Below the pieces are notes generated by a model. The model saw nothing but the letters and a program-made list of their open reading frames with translations, made no database searches and was not told the DNA's origin. From Caenimonas sedimenti (GTDB lineage Bacteria > Pseudomonadota > Gammaproteobacteria > Burkholderiales > Burkholderiaceae_C), in the NCBI RefSeq assembly GCF_007833165.1, contig NZ_VOBQ01000013.1, positions 62,001 to 126,000 of the forward strand: a stretch of 64,000 bases of DNA, in the 5' to 3' direction. Position numbers and translations under genes: made by a program. Each line of letters starts with the position of its first letter. Positions within the stretch are counted from its first letter, which is position 1. Below, piece by piece: positions 40,442 to 49,097 of this stretch.

Positions 40442-41083
40442 TCAGCTCAGCAACAGTGGCATCCCGGGGTCGCCCTTCGCCATGGCCCGTCGATACGCGT
40501 CGCGTTCGCCGATCCGGCGCAAATACGCCAGGATGGATGGGTAGGGCGCCAGCTCCACCGGGTGGAAGTAGCGCATGGTGGTCAGCGAGAACACGATCAT
40601 GATGTCCGCGGCGGTGAACTCGGCGCCCGCGAGATAGGGCGCATCCGACAGCCGGCTGTCGACGAACTTCAGCGCGCGCACCAGACGCTCCGCCACGCCC
40701 GCCGCGACGGGGTTGCCGGGCGGCAGGTTCAGCCGGCTCTGGATCATGTTGCGGCCCATCACCGCCTGAAAGCTCGCGTTCGCGAAGTGGAACCAGTACA
40801 GGTAAGCGGCGAAATCCGGGTGCGAAGGTCCCAGGGCCAGGCGTCCGCCACCGTGCCTGGCGATGATGTAGTCGACGATCGCGCCCGACTCCGCCATCAG
40901 CAGGTCGCCATCGGTGATCACCGGGGCCGTGCCCATGGGGTGCAGCGCGCGCAGTTCCGGCGGCGACAATTTCGTGACGGGATCGCGCACATGGTGCTTG
41001 AGGTCGTAGGGGATGCCCAGCTCCTCGCAGAGCCAGACGATGCGTTCGGACTGCGACTTGCCGAGGTGGTGGATGGTGAGCAT
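40442..41083 (-). CDS. Glutathione S-transferase family protein
   Basis: 213 residues. N-terminal thioredoxin-like domain with the cis-Pro region MGTAPVITDGDLLMAESGAI (Glu-Ser binds the glutathione gamma-glutamyl group) and a helical C-terminal domain with APYLAGAEFTAADIM, the N-capping box of the family. The catalytic Ser/Cys may be Ser10 (LGKSQSERI). It is divergent from the NTF2-like/MerR pair and may respond to the same regulator. Confidence 0.92.
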   Translation of the reverse strand: MLTIHHLGKSQSERIVWLCEELGIPYDLKHHVRDPVTKLSPPELRALHPMGTAPVITDGDLLMAESGAIVDYIIARHGGGRLALGPSHPDFAAYLYWFHFANASFQAVMGRNMIQSRLNLPPGNPVAAGVAERLVRALKFVDSRLSDAPYLAGAEFTAADIMIVFSLTTMRYFHPVELAPYPSILAYLRRIGERDAYRRAMAKGDPGMPLLLS

Positions 41084-41116
41084 GGCCCGAGTTTCGCAGG
41101 TCGCCGCAAGTCCCCC

Positions 41117-41147
41117 TTGACCTGGAGTGCACTCCAGGAGATTTAAT
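41117..41147 (+). promoter_or_regulatory. MerR-type promoter/operator for the NTF2-like and merR genes
   Basis: -35 TTGACC (41117-41122) and -10 TTTAAT (41142-41147) are 19 bases apart, the overlong spacer typical of MerR-controlled promoters. The spacer holds a perfect 18-bp palindrome CCTGGAGTGCACTCCAGG (41121-41138). A MerR gene is the second gene of the unit, so autoregulation is likely. Confidence 0.82.
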
Positions 41148-41184
41148 CCGCGACCGGGGCGTTTCCCCCATCGAAAGGACCATC

Positions 41185-41604
41185 ATGAGCAGCACCGAAC
41201 TCGACACCAACCGCCACACCGCCCTCGAATTCTTCCGCCGTTTCGACGCCGACGACATCCCCGGCGTCCTCGACCTGATGGCGGACGACATCGCCTACTG
41301 GCTCGGCGGCAAGCCGGGCACCAATGCGACCGCCGGGCGCGTCCACACCAAGCAGGAGATGGCGGACATCTTCCGCCGCATGACACGGGCGCTGAAGGAC
41401 GGGCGCCTGCGCATGACGGTGAAGAACACCACCGCCGAGGGCGACCGCGTCGCCGTGGAGGCGGAGTCGTACGGCGAGCTGCTGAACGGCCGCGTCTACA
41501 ACCAGGAGTACCACGTGGTCATGACGATCCGCAACGGCAAGATCGCCGCCGCCCGCGAATACATGGACACGGCCCACGTCAACGCCGTCTGGTACCAGGC
41601 CTGA
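41185..41604 (+). CDS. NTF2-like / SnoaL-type small protein
   Basis: 139 residues with the cone-shaped NTF2 fold pattern: an N-terminal helix (HTALEFFRRFDADDIPGVLDLM), the strand DDIAYWLGG and C-terminal sheet strands (VMTIRNGKIAAAREYMDT). Family members are enzymes (ketosteroid isomerase-like, cyclases) or ligand-binding proteins; catalytic residues cannot be assigned. It is transcribed from a MerR-type promoter and leads into the merR gene three bases downstream, so it may bind or modify the inducer. Confidence 0.82.
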   Translation: MSSTELDTNRHTALEFFRRFDADDIPGVLDLMADDIAYWLGGKPGTNATAGRVHTKQEMADIFRRMTRALKDGRLRMTVKNTTAEGDRVAVEAESYGELLNGRVYNQEYHVVMTIRNGKIAAAREYMDTAHVNAVWYQA

Positions 41605-41606
41605 CC

Positions 41607-42029
41607 ATGCCGGCCGCGTCCGCCTCCAGGAAGACGCTGCGGCTGCGCATCGGCGAGCTGGCCGAGCGCACCGGCCGCAGCGCGGACACCATCCGCTGGT
41701 ACGAGCGGCAAGGCTTGCTGCCGCCGGTGCCGCGGCAGGGCGCGCACCGCGTCTACAGCAAGCGGCACGTGGAATGGCTGGAGCTGATGGAGCGGTTGCG
41801 CCGCTCCGGCATGTCGGTGGCGGAGCTGCGCACCTACACGGCCCTGGCGCAACGCGGCGCGGCCACGCTGGAACAGACCCACGCGATGCTCGTGGCCCAC
41901 CGGGTCAAGGTGGAGGAGCGCATCGCCGAATGGCGCGCCGCGCGCAAGCTGGTGGACGAGAAGATCGCCTTCTACAGCGAGTGGATGGAAACGGGGGAGC
42001 GGCCGGGCAAGCGCAACGAGCAGGCTTGA
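41607..42029 (+). CDS. MerR family transcriptional regulator
   Basis: 140 residues. The DNA-binding domain reads LRIGELAERTGRSADTIRWYERQGLLPP, then the wing QGAHRVYSKRHVEWLELMERLR. A long dimer helix follows (ARKLVDEKIAFYSEWME). No metal-binding Cys is present, so it senses an organic inducer or stress rather than a metal. The likely operator is the 18-bp palindrome in the 19-base spacer upstream of its operon. Confidence 0.93.
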   Translation: MPAASASRKTLRLRIGELAERTGRSADTIRWYERQGLLPPVPRQGAHRVYSKRHVEWLELMERLRRSGMSVAELRTYTALAQRGAATLEQTHAMLVAHRVKVEERIAEWRAARKLVDEKIAFYSEWMETGERPGKRNEQA

Positions 42030-42072
42030 GGGCAGCGAGGTCGTGATGCACCTGGTGGGTGGATGGCCCAAG

Positions 42073-43371
42073 CTACGCGCGGGGCGGCACAGGCTCGCGC
42101 ATGAATCCGACAGTGGAAGGGCGCCCCGCCAGGGCCAGCGAGGAAGACAGCTCGGGCGCCTGCGCCAGCAGCCTGCCAGCTCGCCACACCTTCAGCCGAT
42201 GCGCCCGCAGGCGGATGGCTTCCACCACATCGCGCGCCTGCAGCAGCACGAAGCTCGCATCCTTGCCTTTCCCGATGCCGTAGCCGTCCAGGTGCATCAC
42301 CTTCGCCGCATTCACCGTCACGGCGTCGAAGCACGCGTGGATGCCGTTGCGGCTGGTCATCTGCGCCACATGCAGCCCCATGTGCGCCACCTCCAGCATG
42401 TCGCCGGAGCCCATGCCGTACCAGGGATCCATGACGCAGTCGTGGCCGAAAGCCACGTTGACACCACCGGCCAGCAGCTCCGGCACCCGCGTCATCCCGC
42501 GGCGCTTGGGATAGGTGTCGTGCCGGCCCTGCAGCGTGATGTTGATCAGCGGGTTGGCAGTGACGCTGACGCCGCTCTCCGCGATCAGCGGGATCAGCTT
42601 GGTCACGTAGTAGTTGTCCATGCTGTGCATGGAGGTGCAGTGCGAGCCGTTGACCCGGCCCTGGAGGCCGAGCCGGTGCGTCTCGAAGGCCAGCGTCTCG
42701 ATGTGCCGCGACAACGGGTCGTCCGTCTCGTCGCAATGCATGTCCACCAGCTTGCCGCGGCCGGCGGCGGTTTCGCACAGCAGCTTCACGCTGGCCGCGC
42801 CTTCGCTCATGGTGCGTTCGAAGTGCGGGATGCCGCCGACCACGTCCACGCCCAGATCGAGTGCCCGCTCGAGATTTTCCACACCGCCCCTGGCGCGCAG
42901 CACGCCGTCCTGCGGGAAGGCGACGAGCTGCAGGTCGATGTAGCCGGCCACCCGCTTCTTCACCTCCAGCATCGCCTCCACCGGCAGCATGCTCGGGTCG
43001 CTGGTGTCCACGTGGCTGCGGATGGCCAGCAGGCCGCGCGCGACCGCCCAGTCGCAGTACGCCAACGCGCGCGCGATCATGTCCTCGGCTTTCAGCAAGG
43101 GCTTGAGCTCGCCCCACAGCGCGATGCCCTCCAGCAGCGTGCCGCTTTCGTTGACGCGCGGCAGGCCGTAGCTGAGCGTGGCGTCCATGTGGAAATGCGG
43201 GTCCACGAAGTGGGGTGTCAACAGGAAGCCGTGCGCATCGACGGTCTCTGCGCTTTGCGCGCCGGCGATCGGGCCTTCGGTGATTTCGACGATCTTGCCG
43301 GCTTGCACGGCCACGGACATGTTCCTGCGGCCGTCGGGCAGCGTGGCGTCGGAGATCAGCAGGTCGAGCAT
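42073..43371 (-). CDS. codA: Cytosine deaminase-like amidohydrolase
   Basis: 432 residues, amidohydrolase TIM barrel. Metal ligands are in PHFHMDATLSYG (HxH), MHCDET (metal His, then the catalytic Glu region) and NGSHCTSMH. The last Asp is in FGHDCVMDPWYGMG, a block characteristic of CodA. It releases ammonia from cytosine to give uracil; related members act on isoguanine or creatinine. It is the last gene of a leftward block with a nucleobase transporter upstream, and supplies uracil for the downstream pathway genes. Confidence 0.88.
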   Translation of the reverse strand: MLDLLISDATLPDGRRNMSVAVQAGKIVEITEGPIAGAQSAETVDAHGFLLTPHFVDPHFHMDATLSYGLPRVNESGTLLEGIALWGELKPLLKAEDMIARALAYCDWAVARGLLAIRSHVDTSDPSMLPVEAMLEVKKRVAGYIDLQLVAFPQDGVLRARGGVENLERALDLGVDVVGGIPHFERTMSEGAASVKLLCETAAGRGKLVDMHCDETDDPLSRHIETLAFETHRLGLQGRVNGSHCTSMHSMDNYYVTKLIPLIAESGVSVTANPLINITLQGRHDTYPKRRGMTRVPELLAGGVNVAFGHDCVMDPWYGMGSGDMLEVAHMGLHVAQMTSRNGIHACFDAVTVNAAKVMHLDGYGIGKGKDASFVLLQARDVVEAIRLRAHRLKVWRAGRLLAQAPELSSSLALAGRPSTVGFMREPVPPRA

Positions 43372-43399
43372 GGCCGAAGAATACGACGAACGGCCCGCC

Positions 43400-44293
43400 T
43401 CAGCCGCGACGCGCCGGCTGCACCAGCGCCAAACCCACTCCCGCCGCGCAGCAGACCATCGAAGCCCATTGCATCAGCCCCAGCGGTTCGCCATGGACGA
43501 TGGCGCCGGACACCATGGCCACCACGGGCACCATGACGGAAGACAGCCCGGCGACGTTGGCCGGCAGCAGGCCGACCACGGCGAACCAGGCGGCATTGCC
43601 CACCGCCATGGGCACGAGCGTGATCCAGGCGATGACGGCGATGGTCGTGGTGGATGGCATGAACCACGGACCCTCGGCGAATGCAAACGCAGCGATCGTG
43701 AGAGGCACGGCTGCGACCAACAACTGCCACCCGGTGAGGACCAGCGACGGCACCGGCACCGGCTTGCGCTTGAGCAGGAGCGTGCCTCCCGCCCATCCCA
43801 GGCCGGCGAGCATGCCCAGCGCGAAACCCAGCGGCGCTTTCGCGTACGCACCCAGGCCATTGGCGATCAGGAGCGCCACGCCCAGTCCGCCGATCAGCAG
43901 CGCGGCCAGCACCCGCCCGGTCGGACGCTGGTTGAGAAAGAGCCAGGCGATCAAGGCTGCCCACAACGGCATGGTGAAGCCGAGGATGGCCGCCTGCCCG
44001 GACGGGATGAGGATCGCCGAATAGGTGCTGGCCACGTTCCAGACCACCAGGTAGGTCACGGTGGCGGCCAGCACGGTACCCCAGTGCGCGCGGGGGATCC
44101 GCAGGCTCTCGCCGCGCGCCCGTGCGATGGCCAGCAGCACCAGCCCCGCGCCCACCAGGCTGACCGCGCGAAAGGTCCAGACGGACACTTCGCGCACGGC
44201 GATCGGGAACAGGGGCCAGTTGGTCCCCCACACCAGGGTGAGGACGACGACGAGGGGGAGGGCTTTGTTGGCGGACTTGGGGTACGGTTCCAT
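43400..44293 (-). CDS. EamA/DMT family transporter
   Basis: 297 residues, ten helices in two EamA repeats (first from VVVLTLVWGTNWPL, second from AGLGWAGGTLLLKR). Family members export or import small metabolites; some carry nucleosides or amino acids. It lies between the PhnD-like binding protein and codA on the same strand with gaps of about 30 bases, so it is probably co-transcribed. Substrate unknown. Confidence 0.87.
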   Translation of the reverse strand: MEPYPKSANKALPLVVVLTLVWGTNWPLFPIAVREVSVWTFRAVSLVGAGLVLLAIARARGESLRIPRAHWGTVLAATVTYLVVWNVASTYSAILIPSGQAAILGFTMPLWAALIAWLFLNQRPTGRVLAALLIGGLGVALLIANGLGAYAKAPLGFALGMLAGLGWAGGTLLLKRKPVPVPSLVLTGWQLLVAAVPLTIAAFAFAEGPWFMPSTTTIAVIAWITLVPMAVGNAAWFAVVGLLPANVAGLSSVMVPVVAMVSGAIVHGEPLGLMQWASMVCCAAGVGLALVQPARRG

Positions 44294-44326
44294 GAACGCC
44301 TTGAGAATAGCCGCCCCGCCGTTCGC

Positions 44327-45280
44327 CTACTTCACTGCCGCTTGCGACTTGCTGTAGACCTCGAGGACCGTGGCGAAGTCGCGCTGGTAGTTGACCGGCA
44401 CGAAAGTGTCGTTCCCGGGCAGCAGCTTTTGCAGCTGCGCGGGGAACGCATAGCTCATGGAGCACTTCTTCACGCGGGCCTGGACGTCGGCGGGCACGTC
44501 CTTGGTCATGATCCAGCTCTCGGTCATGAAGGGCGGACTTTCCCAAAGGGTGCGGACGCTGGAGCCGCGGACCTCACCCTTGACCACCATCCGCGAGAAC
44601 AGGTCGCTGGCCACGGCGGCGGCGTCGTAGAAGCCGTGCATGACGCCCATGACCGAACGCTCGTGGCCGTTGGAGAACACCACTTCGTAGTTCTTTTCCG
44701 GCGTGAGGCCGATGGCCGGGAACAGCGCGCGCGGCGCCAGGTTGCCGGAGTTCGAGGTCGGCGTGGTGTGGGCGATCTTCTTGCCGACCAGGTCGGCTGG
44801 CGTCCGGTAGGGGCTGTCGACACGCGAGATCAGGATCAGCTTGTAGCTGTTGGGCTTGCCGGTCGCCTTGTTGCCGGGCACGGCGAACGGTGCCGGCTGG
44901 CCGGCGGCCACGATCTGGGGCACCAGCCCGGGATTCACCTGGGCCAGGTGCGCCTTGCCGGACTTGACCGCCTCGATCAGGTCTTTCTCGGGCAGGACGT
45001 CGACGTTCGCGGTCTGCTCCAGCGACTCGCCCACCTGGTTGCGCAAGCTGACGTTGGCGCACTGGGCCAGGTGCGAGTAGTAGCCGCCCCAGATGCCCAT
45101 GGTTTCCTGCTTGGAATAGGTCCTGGGCATGGCCAACACGAGCGGGTAGCGCGCGCCGGCGGCCTTGGGTGCGGTCTCGAAGGACCGGGCCGCGGGCGGA
45201 GCGGTATTGCCTTGGGCCAGCGCGCACGGCGCCGCCATGACGCCCAGTGCGGCGGCACTGGCGAGAGCGAATTTCTTCAT
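44327..45280 (-). CDS. PhnD-like periplasmic binding protein, orphan
   Basis: 317 residues with a signal peptide (MKKFALASAAALGVMAAPCALAQ). The body fits the phosphate/phosphite/phosphonate-binding (PhnD) fold: AHLAQVNPGLVPQIV, SRVDSPYRTPADLVGKKIAHT and SNSGNLAPRALFP. No phosphonate permease or ATPase lies nearby; the adjacent ABC genes are of the nucleoside (BMP) type with their own binding protein. It could be a solute sensor or a second binding protein. A terminator upstream suggests its own promoter. Confidence 0.8.
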   Translation of the reverse strand: MKKFALASAAALGVMAAPCALAQGNTAPPAARSFETAPKAAGARYPLVLAMPRTYSKQETMGIWGGYYSHLAQCANVSLRNQVGESLEQTANVDVLPEKDLIEAVKSGKAHLAQVNPGLVPQIVAAGQPAPFAVPGNKATGKPNSYKLILISRVDSPYRTPADLVGKKIAHTTPTSNSGNLAPRALFPAIGLTPEKNYEVVFSNGHERSVMGVMHGFYDAAAVASDLFSRMVVKGEVRGSSVRTLWESPPFMTESWIMTKDVPADVQARVKKCSMSYAFPAQLQKLLPGNDTFVPVNYQRDFATVLEVYSKSQAAVK

Positions 45281-45304
45281 CTGGGGAAACCTGTCTTGCG
45301 AAGT

Positions 45305-45333
45305 CAAAAAAAGAAGCGGGGCCGTTGCCCCGC
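45305..45333 (-). terminator. Intrinsic terminator after the nucleoside ABC operon
   Basis: Stem GCGGGG/CCCCGC with a six-base loop (45316-45333). Read leftward it is followed by CTT and a T-run. It lies between the last permease gene and the PhnD-like gene. Confidence 0.78.
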
Positions 45334-45453
45334 AGGCCTCCATTTTGCCTTGCGGACCGGGCAAGCCTTCCAATACATGAGTTGGGCTCAGGAAGACGTT
45401 CGTGTTATGCGGCACCGACAACTAGAACAATGCGCCGCCAATCCGGCTCCAGG

Positions 45454-46377
45454 TCAGCGTTCGCCTTTTCGATAGGGCTTCATCAAGGCCTGCGGATACG
45501 CTGCCCGTCGCGCCACCAGCACCAGGGCCAGGATCGACAGCGCATAGGGCAGCATCAGGTAGAGCTGGTAGGGCAGTGCCGCATCCCCCGCCTGCTGCAG
45601 GCGCAGTTGCAGGGCGTCAAAGAAGGCGAAGAGCAGGGCGCCCAGCAAGGCCTTGCCAGGTTTCCACGACGCGAACACGACCAATGCCACGCAGATCCAG
45701 CCGCGGCCGTTGACCATGTTGAAGTAGAACGAGTTGAAGGCCGACAGCGTGAGGAAGGCGCCGGCCACGCCCATCAAAGCCGAGCCGGCGACGATGGCAC
45801 CGGTGCGCAGCGCCAGCACCGAGGCACCCTGGCTTTCCGCGGCCTGCGGGTTCTCGCCCACCATCCGGATGGCCAGGCCGAGCGGCGTGCGGTACAGCAG
45901 CCAGCCGACAGCGGGCACCAGCAGCAGGGCGAGCAACGTCAGCGGCGTCTGCGCGGCCAGGATGGGAATCCCCAAGGCCTCCATCGGCTGGAAGGGCTGG
46001 ATCGTGGGCGGTGTGTTGACCTTGGGAAAGCTCACGCGGTAGCCGTAGTAGCTGAGCGAGGTGGCCAGCAGGGTGATGCCGAGGCCGGCTACGTGCTGCG
46101 AGAGCGCCAGTGCCACCGTGAGGAATGCATGCAACAGCCCGAACACCGCGCCGGCCAGCATGGCAACCCCCACGCCCACCCAGAGCGGCGCGCCCGCGTA
46201 CACCGCCAGCCACCCAGCGAAGGCCCCCGCGACCATGATCCCTTCGATGCCGAGGTTCAGCACGCCCGCGCGCTCGCACAGCAGCACGCCGAGCGTCCCG
46301 AAGATCAGTGGCGTCGCGATGCGCAGCACCGCCACCCAGAAGGCGGGGTTGGCGAGGATGTCGAGCAGCTCGCTCAT
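45454..46377 (-). CDS. ABC transporter permease, nucleoside (BMP) type, second subunit
   Basis: 307 residues, about nine hydrophobic helices. The block LLCERAGVLNLGIEGIMVAGAF and GENPQAAESQGASV are typical of the paired permeases that import nucleosides together with a BMP lipoprotein. Its start overlaps the first permease by four bases. Operon order is binding protein, ATPase, permease, permease. Confidence 0.93.
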   Translation of the reverse strand: MSELLDILANPAFWVAVLRIATPLIFGTLGVLLCERAGVLNLGIEGIMVAGAFAGWLAVYAGAPLWVGVGVAMLAGAVFGLLHAFLTVALALSQHVAGLGITLLATSLSYYGYRVSFPKVNTPPTIQPFQPMEALGIPILAAQTPLTLLALLLVPAVGWLLYRTPLGLAIRMVGENPQAAESQGASVLALRTGAIVAGSALMGVAGAFLTLSAFNSFYFNMVNGRGWICVALVVFASWKPGKALLGALLFAFFDALQLRLQQAGDAALPYQLYLMLPYALSILALVLVARRAAYPQALMKPYRKGER

Positions 46378-47435
46378 TTCCAGCGAACGCGGTACTGTGC
46401 CAGCAGCGTTGCCACCAGCACGGAGATCAGCGATGCCGCGACGATCACGTCCGCGATGTAGGTCGGCACGTTGATTGCACGGCTCATCGTGTCGGCGCCT
46501 ACCAGCACGCCGGCCACGAACACCGATGCGGCCAGCACGCCCAGCGGGTGCAGCCCCGCCAGCATGGCGATCACGATGCCGCTGTAGCCGTAGCCCGGTG
46601 ACATGTCGAGGGTGACGTAGCCGGTGCGCCCCGCCACCTCGACCGCGCCGGCCAGGCCGGCCAGCGCGCCGGACAGCAATGCGACGCCCACGACGGTGCG
46701 CGTGGCCGGCACGCCGGCAAAGGCCGCGGCGCGCGGGTTCGCACCTTGCGCGCGGACGTCGAAGCCGAAAGTGGTGTACTTGAACACCGCCCACAGCAGC
46801 ACGGACAGTGCGCTCGCGGCGAGCAGCCCGGTGTGCAATCGCGCGCCTTCCACCAGCCTGGCGAGTTCCAGCTCCGGCTTCAGCCCGACGCTCTGGGGCC
46901 AGCCCATGGCGGCAGGATCTTTCATCGCCCCGTCCAGCAGGGCCGAGACGCCCAGGAGCACGATGAAGTTGAGCAGGAGGGTGGTGACGACCTCGTCGAC
47001 TCCCAGCTTCGCTTTCATCAGCGCCGGCCCGAGGAGCAGCAACGCCCCGGCGGCCGCGGCGGCCAGCATCGCCAACCCGAACAGCAGCGCGTTCGGCAGG
47101 GCCCAGCCTTCCCCGCCATGCAAGCCGCCGACCGCGACGGCCGCGAGCGCGCCTGCATAGAGCTGGCCCTCGGCGCCGATGTTGAAGAGGCGCGCCTTGA
47201 ATGCGACGGTCGCCGCCAGGCCGGTCAGGATGAGGGGGGTGGCGCGGGTGAGGGTCTCGGTCCAGGCGAAGACGGAGCCGAATCCGCCCTTCAGCAGGTG
47301 GCCCCACGTCGGCCCGACTGGCGCGCCGGCCCACAGGACCAGAAGCGAGCTGACGAGCAGCGTGAAGGCAATGGCACCCAGCGGTGCGAGGGCCATCGCA
47401 CTGGGCGAGACGACCTGGCGCTTCTCCAGTCTCAT
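46374..47435 (-). CDS. ABC transporter permease, nucleoside (BMP) type, first subunit
   Basis: 353 residues with a short cytoplasmic N-terminus and about ten helices. ARLFNIGAEGQLYAGALAA and LGVDEVVTTLLLNFIVLL are hallmark blocks of this branched-chain-like permease family. The start overlaps the end of the ATPase gene by four bases. It forms the membrane channel with the second permease. Confidence 0.93.
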   Translation of the reverse strand: MRLEKRQVVSPSAMALAPLGAIAFTLLVSSLLVLWAGAPVGPTWGHLLKGGFGSVFAWTETLTRATPLILTGLAATVAFKARLFNIGAEGQLYAGALAAVAVGGLHGGEGWALPNALLFGLAMLAAAAAGALLLLGPALMKAKLGVDEVVTTLLLNFIVLLGVSALLDGAMKDPAAMGWPQSVGLKPELELARLVEGARLHTGLLAASALSVLLWAVFKYTTFGFDVRAQGANPRAAAFAGVPATRTVVGVALLSGALAGLAGAVEVAGRTGYVTLDMSPGYGYSGIVIAMLAGLHPLGVLAASVFVAGVLVGADTMSRAINVPTYIADVIVAASLISVLVATLLAQYRVRWK

Positions 47436-48949
47436 GCCGCCCCCGCCATCGCCAAGCCGATTTCTTCGCGCGTCCATTCGCCAGCCGCGCGTGGCGGCGT
47501 CAGGCTGCCGGCATGCATCACGGCGATCCGGTCGCCCATGGCCAGGACCTCGTCCAGGTCGTCCGACAGCAGCAGCACCGCGGCACCCGCATCCCGCGCC
47601 GCCAGGATCTGCCGCTGCACATAGGCCACCGCGCCGATGTCCAGCCCCCAGGTCGGCTGGTGCGCCACGATCAGTTTCGGGGTCGCGCCGTCCGGTGAGA
47701 GCAGGGCGCGGCCCAGGATCAGCTTCTGCATGTTGCCGCCCGACAGCGCGCGTGCGGGGGCATGCACGCCGGCGCCCCGGACGTCGAAGGCGCGCACGAT
47801 GCGTGCGGCGTGCGCTTGGGCGGCGGCCCTGCGCACGATGGCGCCACGGGCGAATGCCGGGCTGCGCAGGCGCTCGGACACTGCGTTCTCCCAGACCGGA
47901 AGGTCGCCAACGATGCCGACCGCATGCCGATCCTCGGGGATGCGGGCCACGCCATGGCGCACCAGCCAGGCCGGCGACGCCTGCAACGGCAAGCCGCCGA
48001 GGGTGACCGAACCGGAGCGCGCGCTGCACAATCCACACAGCAAATCCGCCAGTGCCAACTGCCCATTGCCGGAGACGCCGGCGATGGCGGTGATTTCGCC
48101 GGCGCGCAGATCGAGCGACACGCCGATCAGCCGCTCGCGGCTGCCCTCGACGCTGACGTTGTGCAGGCTGCAGGCGGCGCCGCCCACGCGGGCCGGCGGC
48201 AGGCGCCCGGCCTGTGGCACGTCCTGCCCGACCATCCAGTTGGCCAACTGCGCCTGCGTCGTGTCGCGCGCGGCGGCCTCCGCCACCAGCCGCCCGCCGC
48301 GCAGGACGGCCACGCGGTGCGCCACGCGCAGCACTTCGGCCAGCTTGTGGCTGATGAAAATGATGGACAAGCCTTGCGCCACCATCTGGCCCAGTGTGTC
48401 GAAGAGCGCCTCGCTTTCCCGTGGCGTCAGCACGGCCGTGGGTTCGTCGAGGATCAGGATGCGGGCGCCCCGGTAAAGCGCTTTGAGGATCTCCACGCGC
48501 TGGCGTTCGCCGACGGAGAGCGTACCGACCGCTGCCTCGGGCTGCACGCTCAGGCTGAATCGGCCGGCGACCTCCAGCAGCTTTTGCCGCGCGGCGCCGC
48601 GCCGGCTGACGGGCCGCCAGAGCGGCTCGGTCCCCATCAGGACGTTGTCGAGGACGCTCAGGTTGTCGGCCAGGGTGAAGTGCTGGTGCACCATGCCGAT
48701 GCCCGCGGCCAGTGCCGCCCGCGGCTGGCCCGGCGGCAAGGGCCGGCCGAACACCTCGATGCTGCCTGCATCGGCCGTGTAGTGGCCGAAGAGGATGGAG
48801 ACGAGCGTGGACTTGCCCGCGCCGTTTTCACCGAGCAGGGCGAGCACTTCGCCAGCCGCCAGGTCCAGCGAGATGCCGTCGTTGGCGGCCAGGGCGCCGA
48901 AGCGCTTGGTGATGTTGGCGAGGCGAAGGACCTGGGAGGGGCGGGTCAC
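47432..48949 (-). CDS. ABC transporter ATPase, double-domain, nucleoside type
   Basis: 505 residues, two ABC domains in tandem. The first has Walker A GENGAGKSTLV, signature LSVGERQRVEI and Walker B ILILDEPTAVL. The second has a degenerate Walker A (GVSGNGQLALADLL), signature LSGGNMQKLILGR and Walker B-like KLIVAHQPTWGLD, the usual asymmetry in sugar/nucleoside importers. The start is GTG; no strong ribosome site is visible. An intergenic repeat separates it from the binding-protein gene. Confidence 0.93.
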   Translation of the reverse strand: MTRPSQVLRLANITKRFGALAANDGISLDLAAGEVLALLGENGAGKSTLVSILFGHYTADAGSIEVFGRPLPPGQPRAALAAGIGMVHQHFTLADNLSVLDNVLMGTEPLWRPVSRRGAARQKLLEVAGRFSLSVQPEAAVGTLSVGERQRVEILKALYRGARILILDEPTAVLTPRESEALFDTLGQMVAQGLSIIFISHKLAEVLRVAHRVAVLRGGRLVAEAAARDTTQAQLANWMVGQDVPQAGRLPPARVGGAACSLHNVSVEGSRERLIGVSLDLRAGEITAIAGVSGNGQLALADLLCGLCSARSGSVTLGGLPLQASPAWLVRHGVARIPEDRHAVGIVGDLPVWENAVSERLRSPAFARGAIVRRAAAQAHAARIVRAFDVRGAGVHAPARALSGGNMQKLILGRALLSPDGATPKLIVAHQPTWGLDIGAVAYVQRQILAARDAGAAVLLLSDDLDEVLAMGDRIAVMHAGSLTPPRAAGEWTREEIGLAMAGAA

Positions 48950-48966
48950 TTCGTCGTGGCGATCCG

Positions 48967-49095
48967 TTCGCGGGCCGCCGCGGAACCGGCTTCGCCGGGC
49001 CGCTGGCGGCGCCCCCTTGCGCGGGGTCCCCGGGGAATTGCGCAGCAATTTCCTGGGGTGCGTTTGGGGGAGGCGCCGTAGGCGCTTCGGGGGGG
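48967..49095. repeat. Intergenic modular repeat, copy B with hairpin insert
   Basis: It matches copy A (7545-7626) in reverse: the GGAACCGGCTTCGCCGGGCC unit at one end and the GGCGCCGTAGGCGC unit at the other. Between them about 47 extra bases hold a 13-bp wobble-containing hairpin, CCCCGGGGAATTG to CAATTTCCTGGGG (49028-49058). Its core AATTGCGCAGCAATTT (49036-49051) is the exact inverse of 12313-12328 in the array before sodB. It lies between the binding-protein and ATPase genes of one operon. Confidence 0.8.
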
Positions 49096-49097
49096 AG

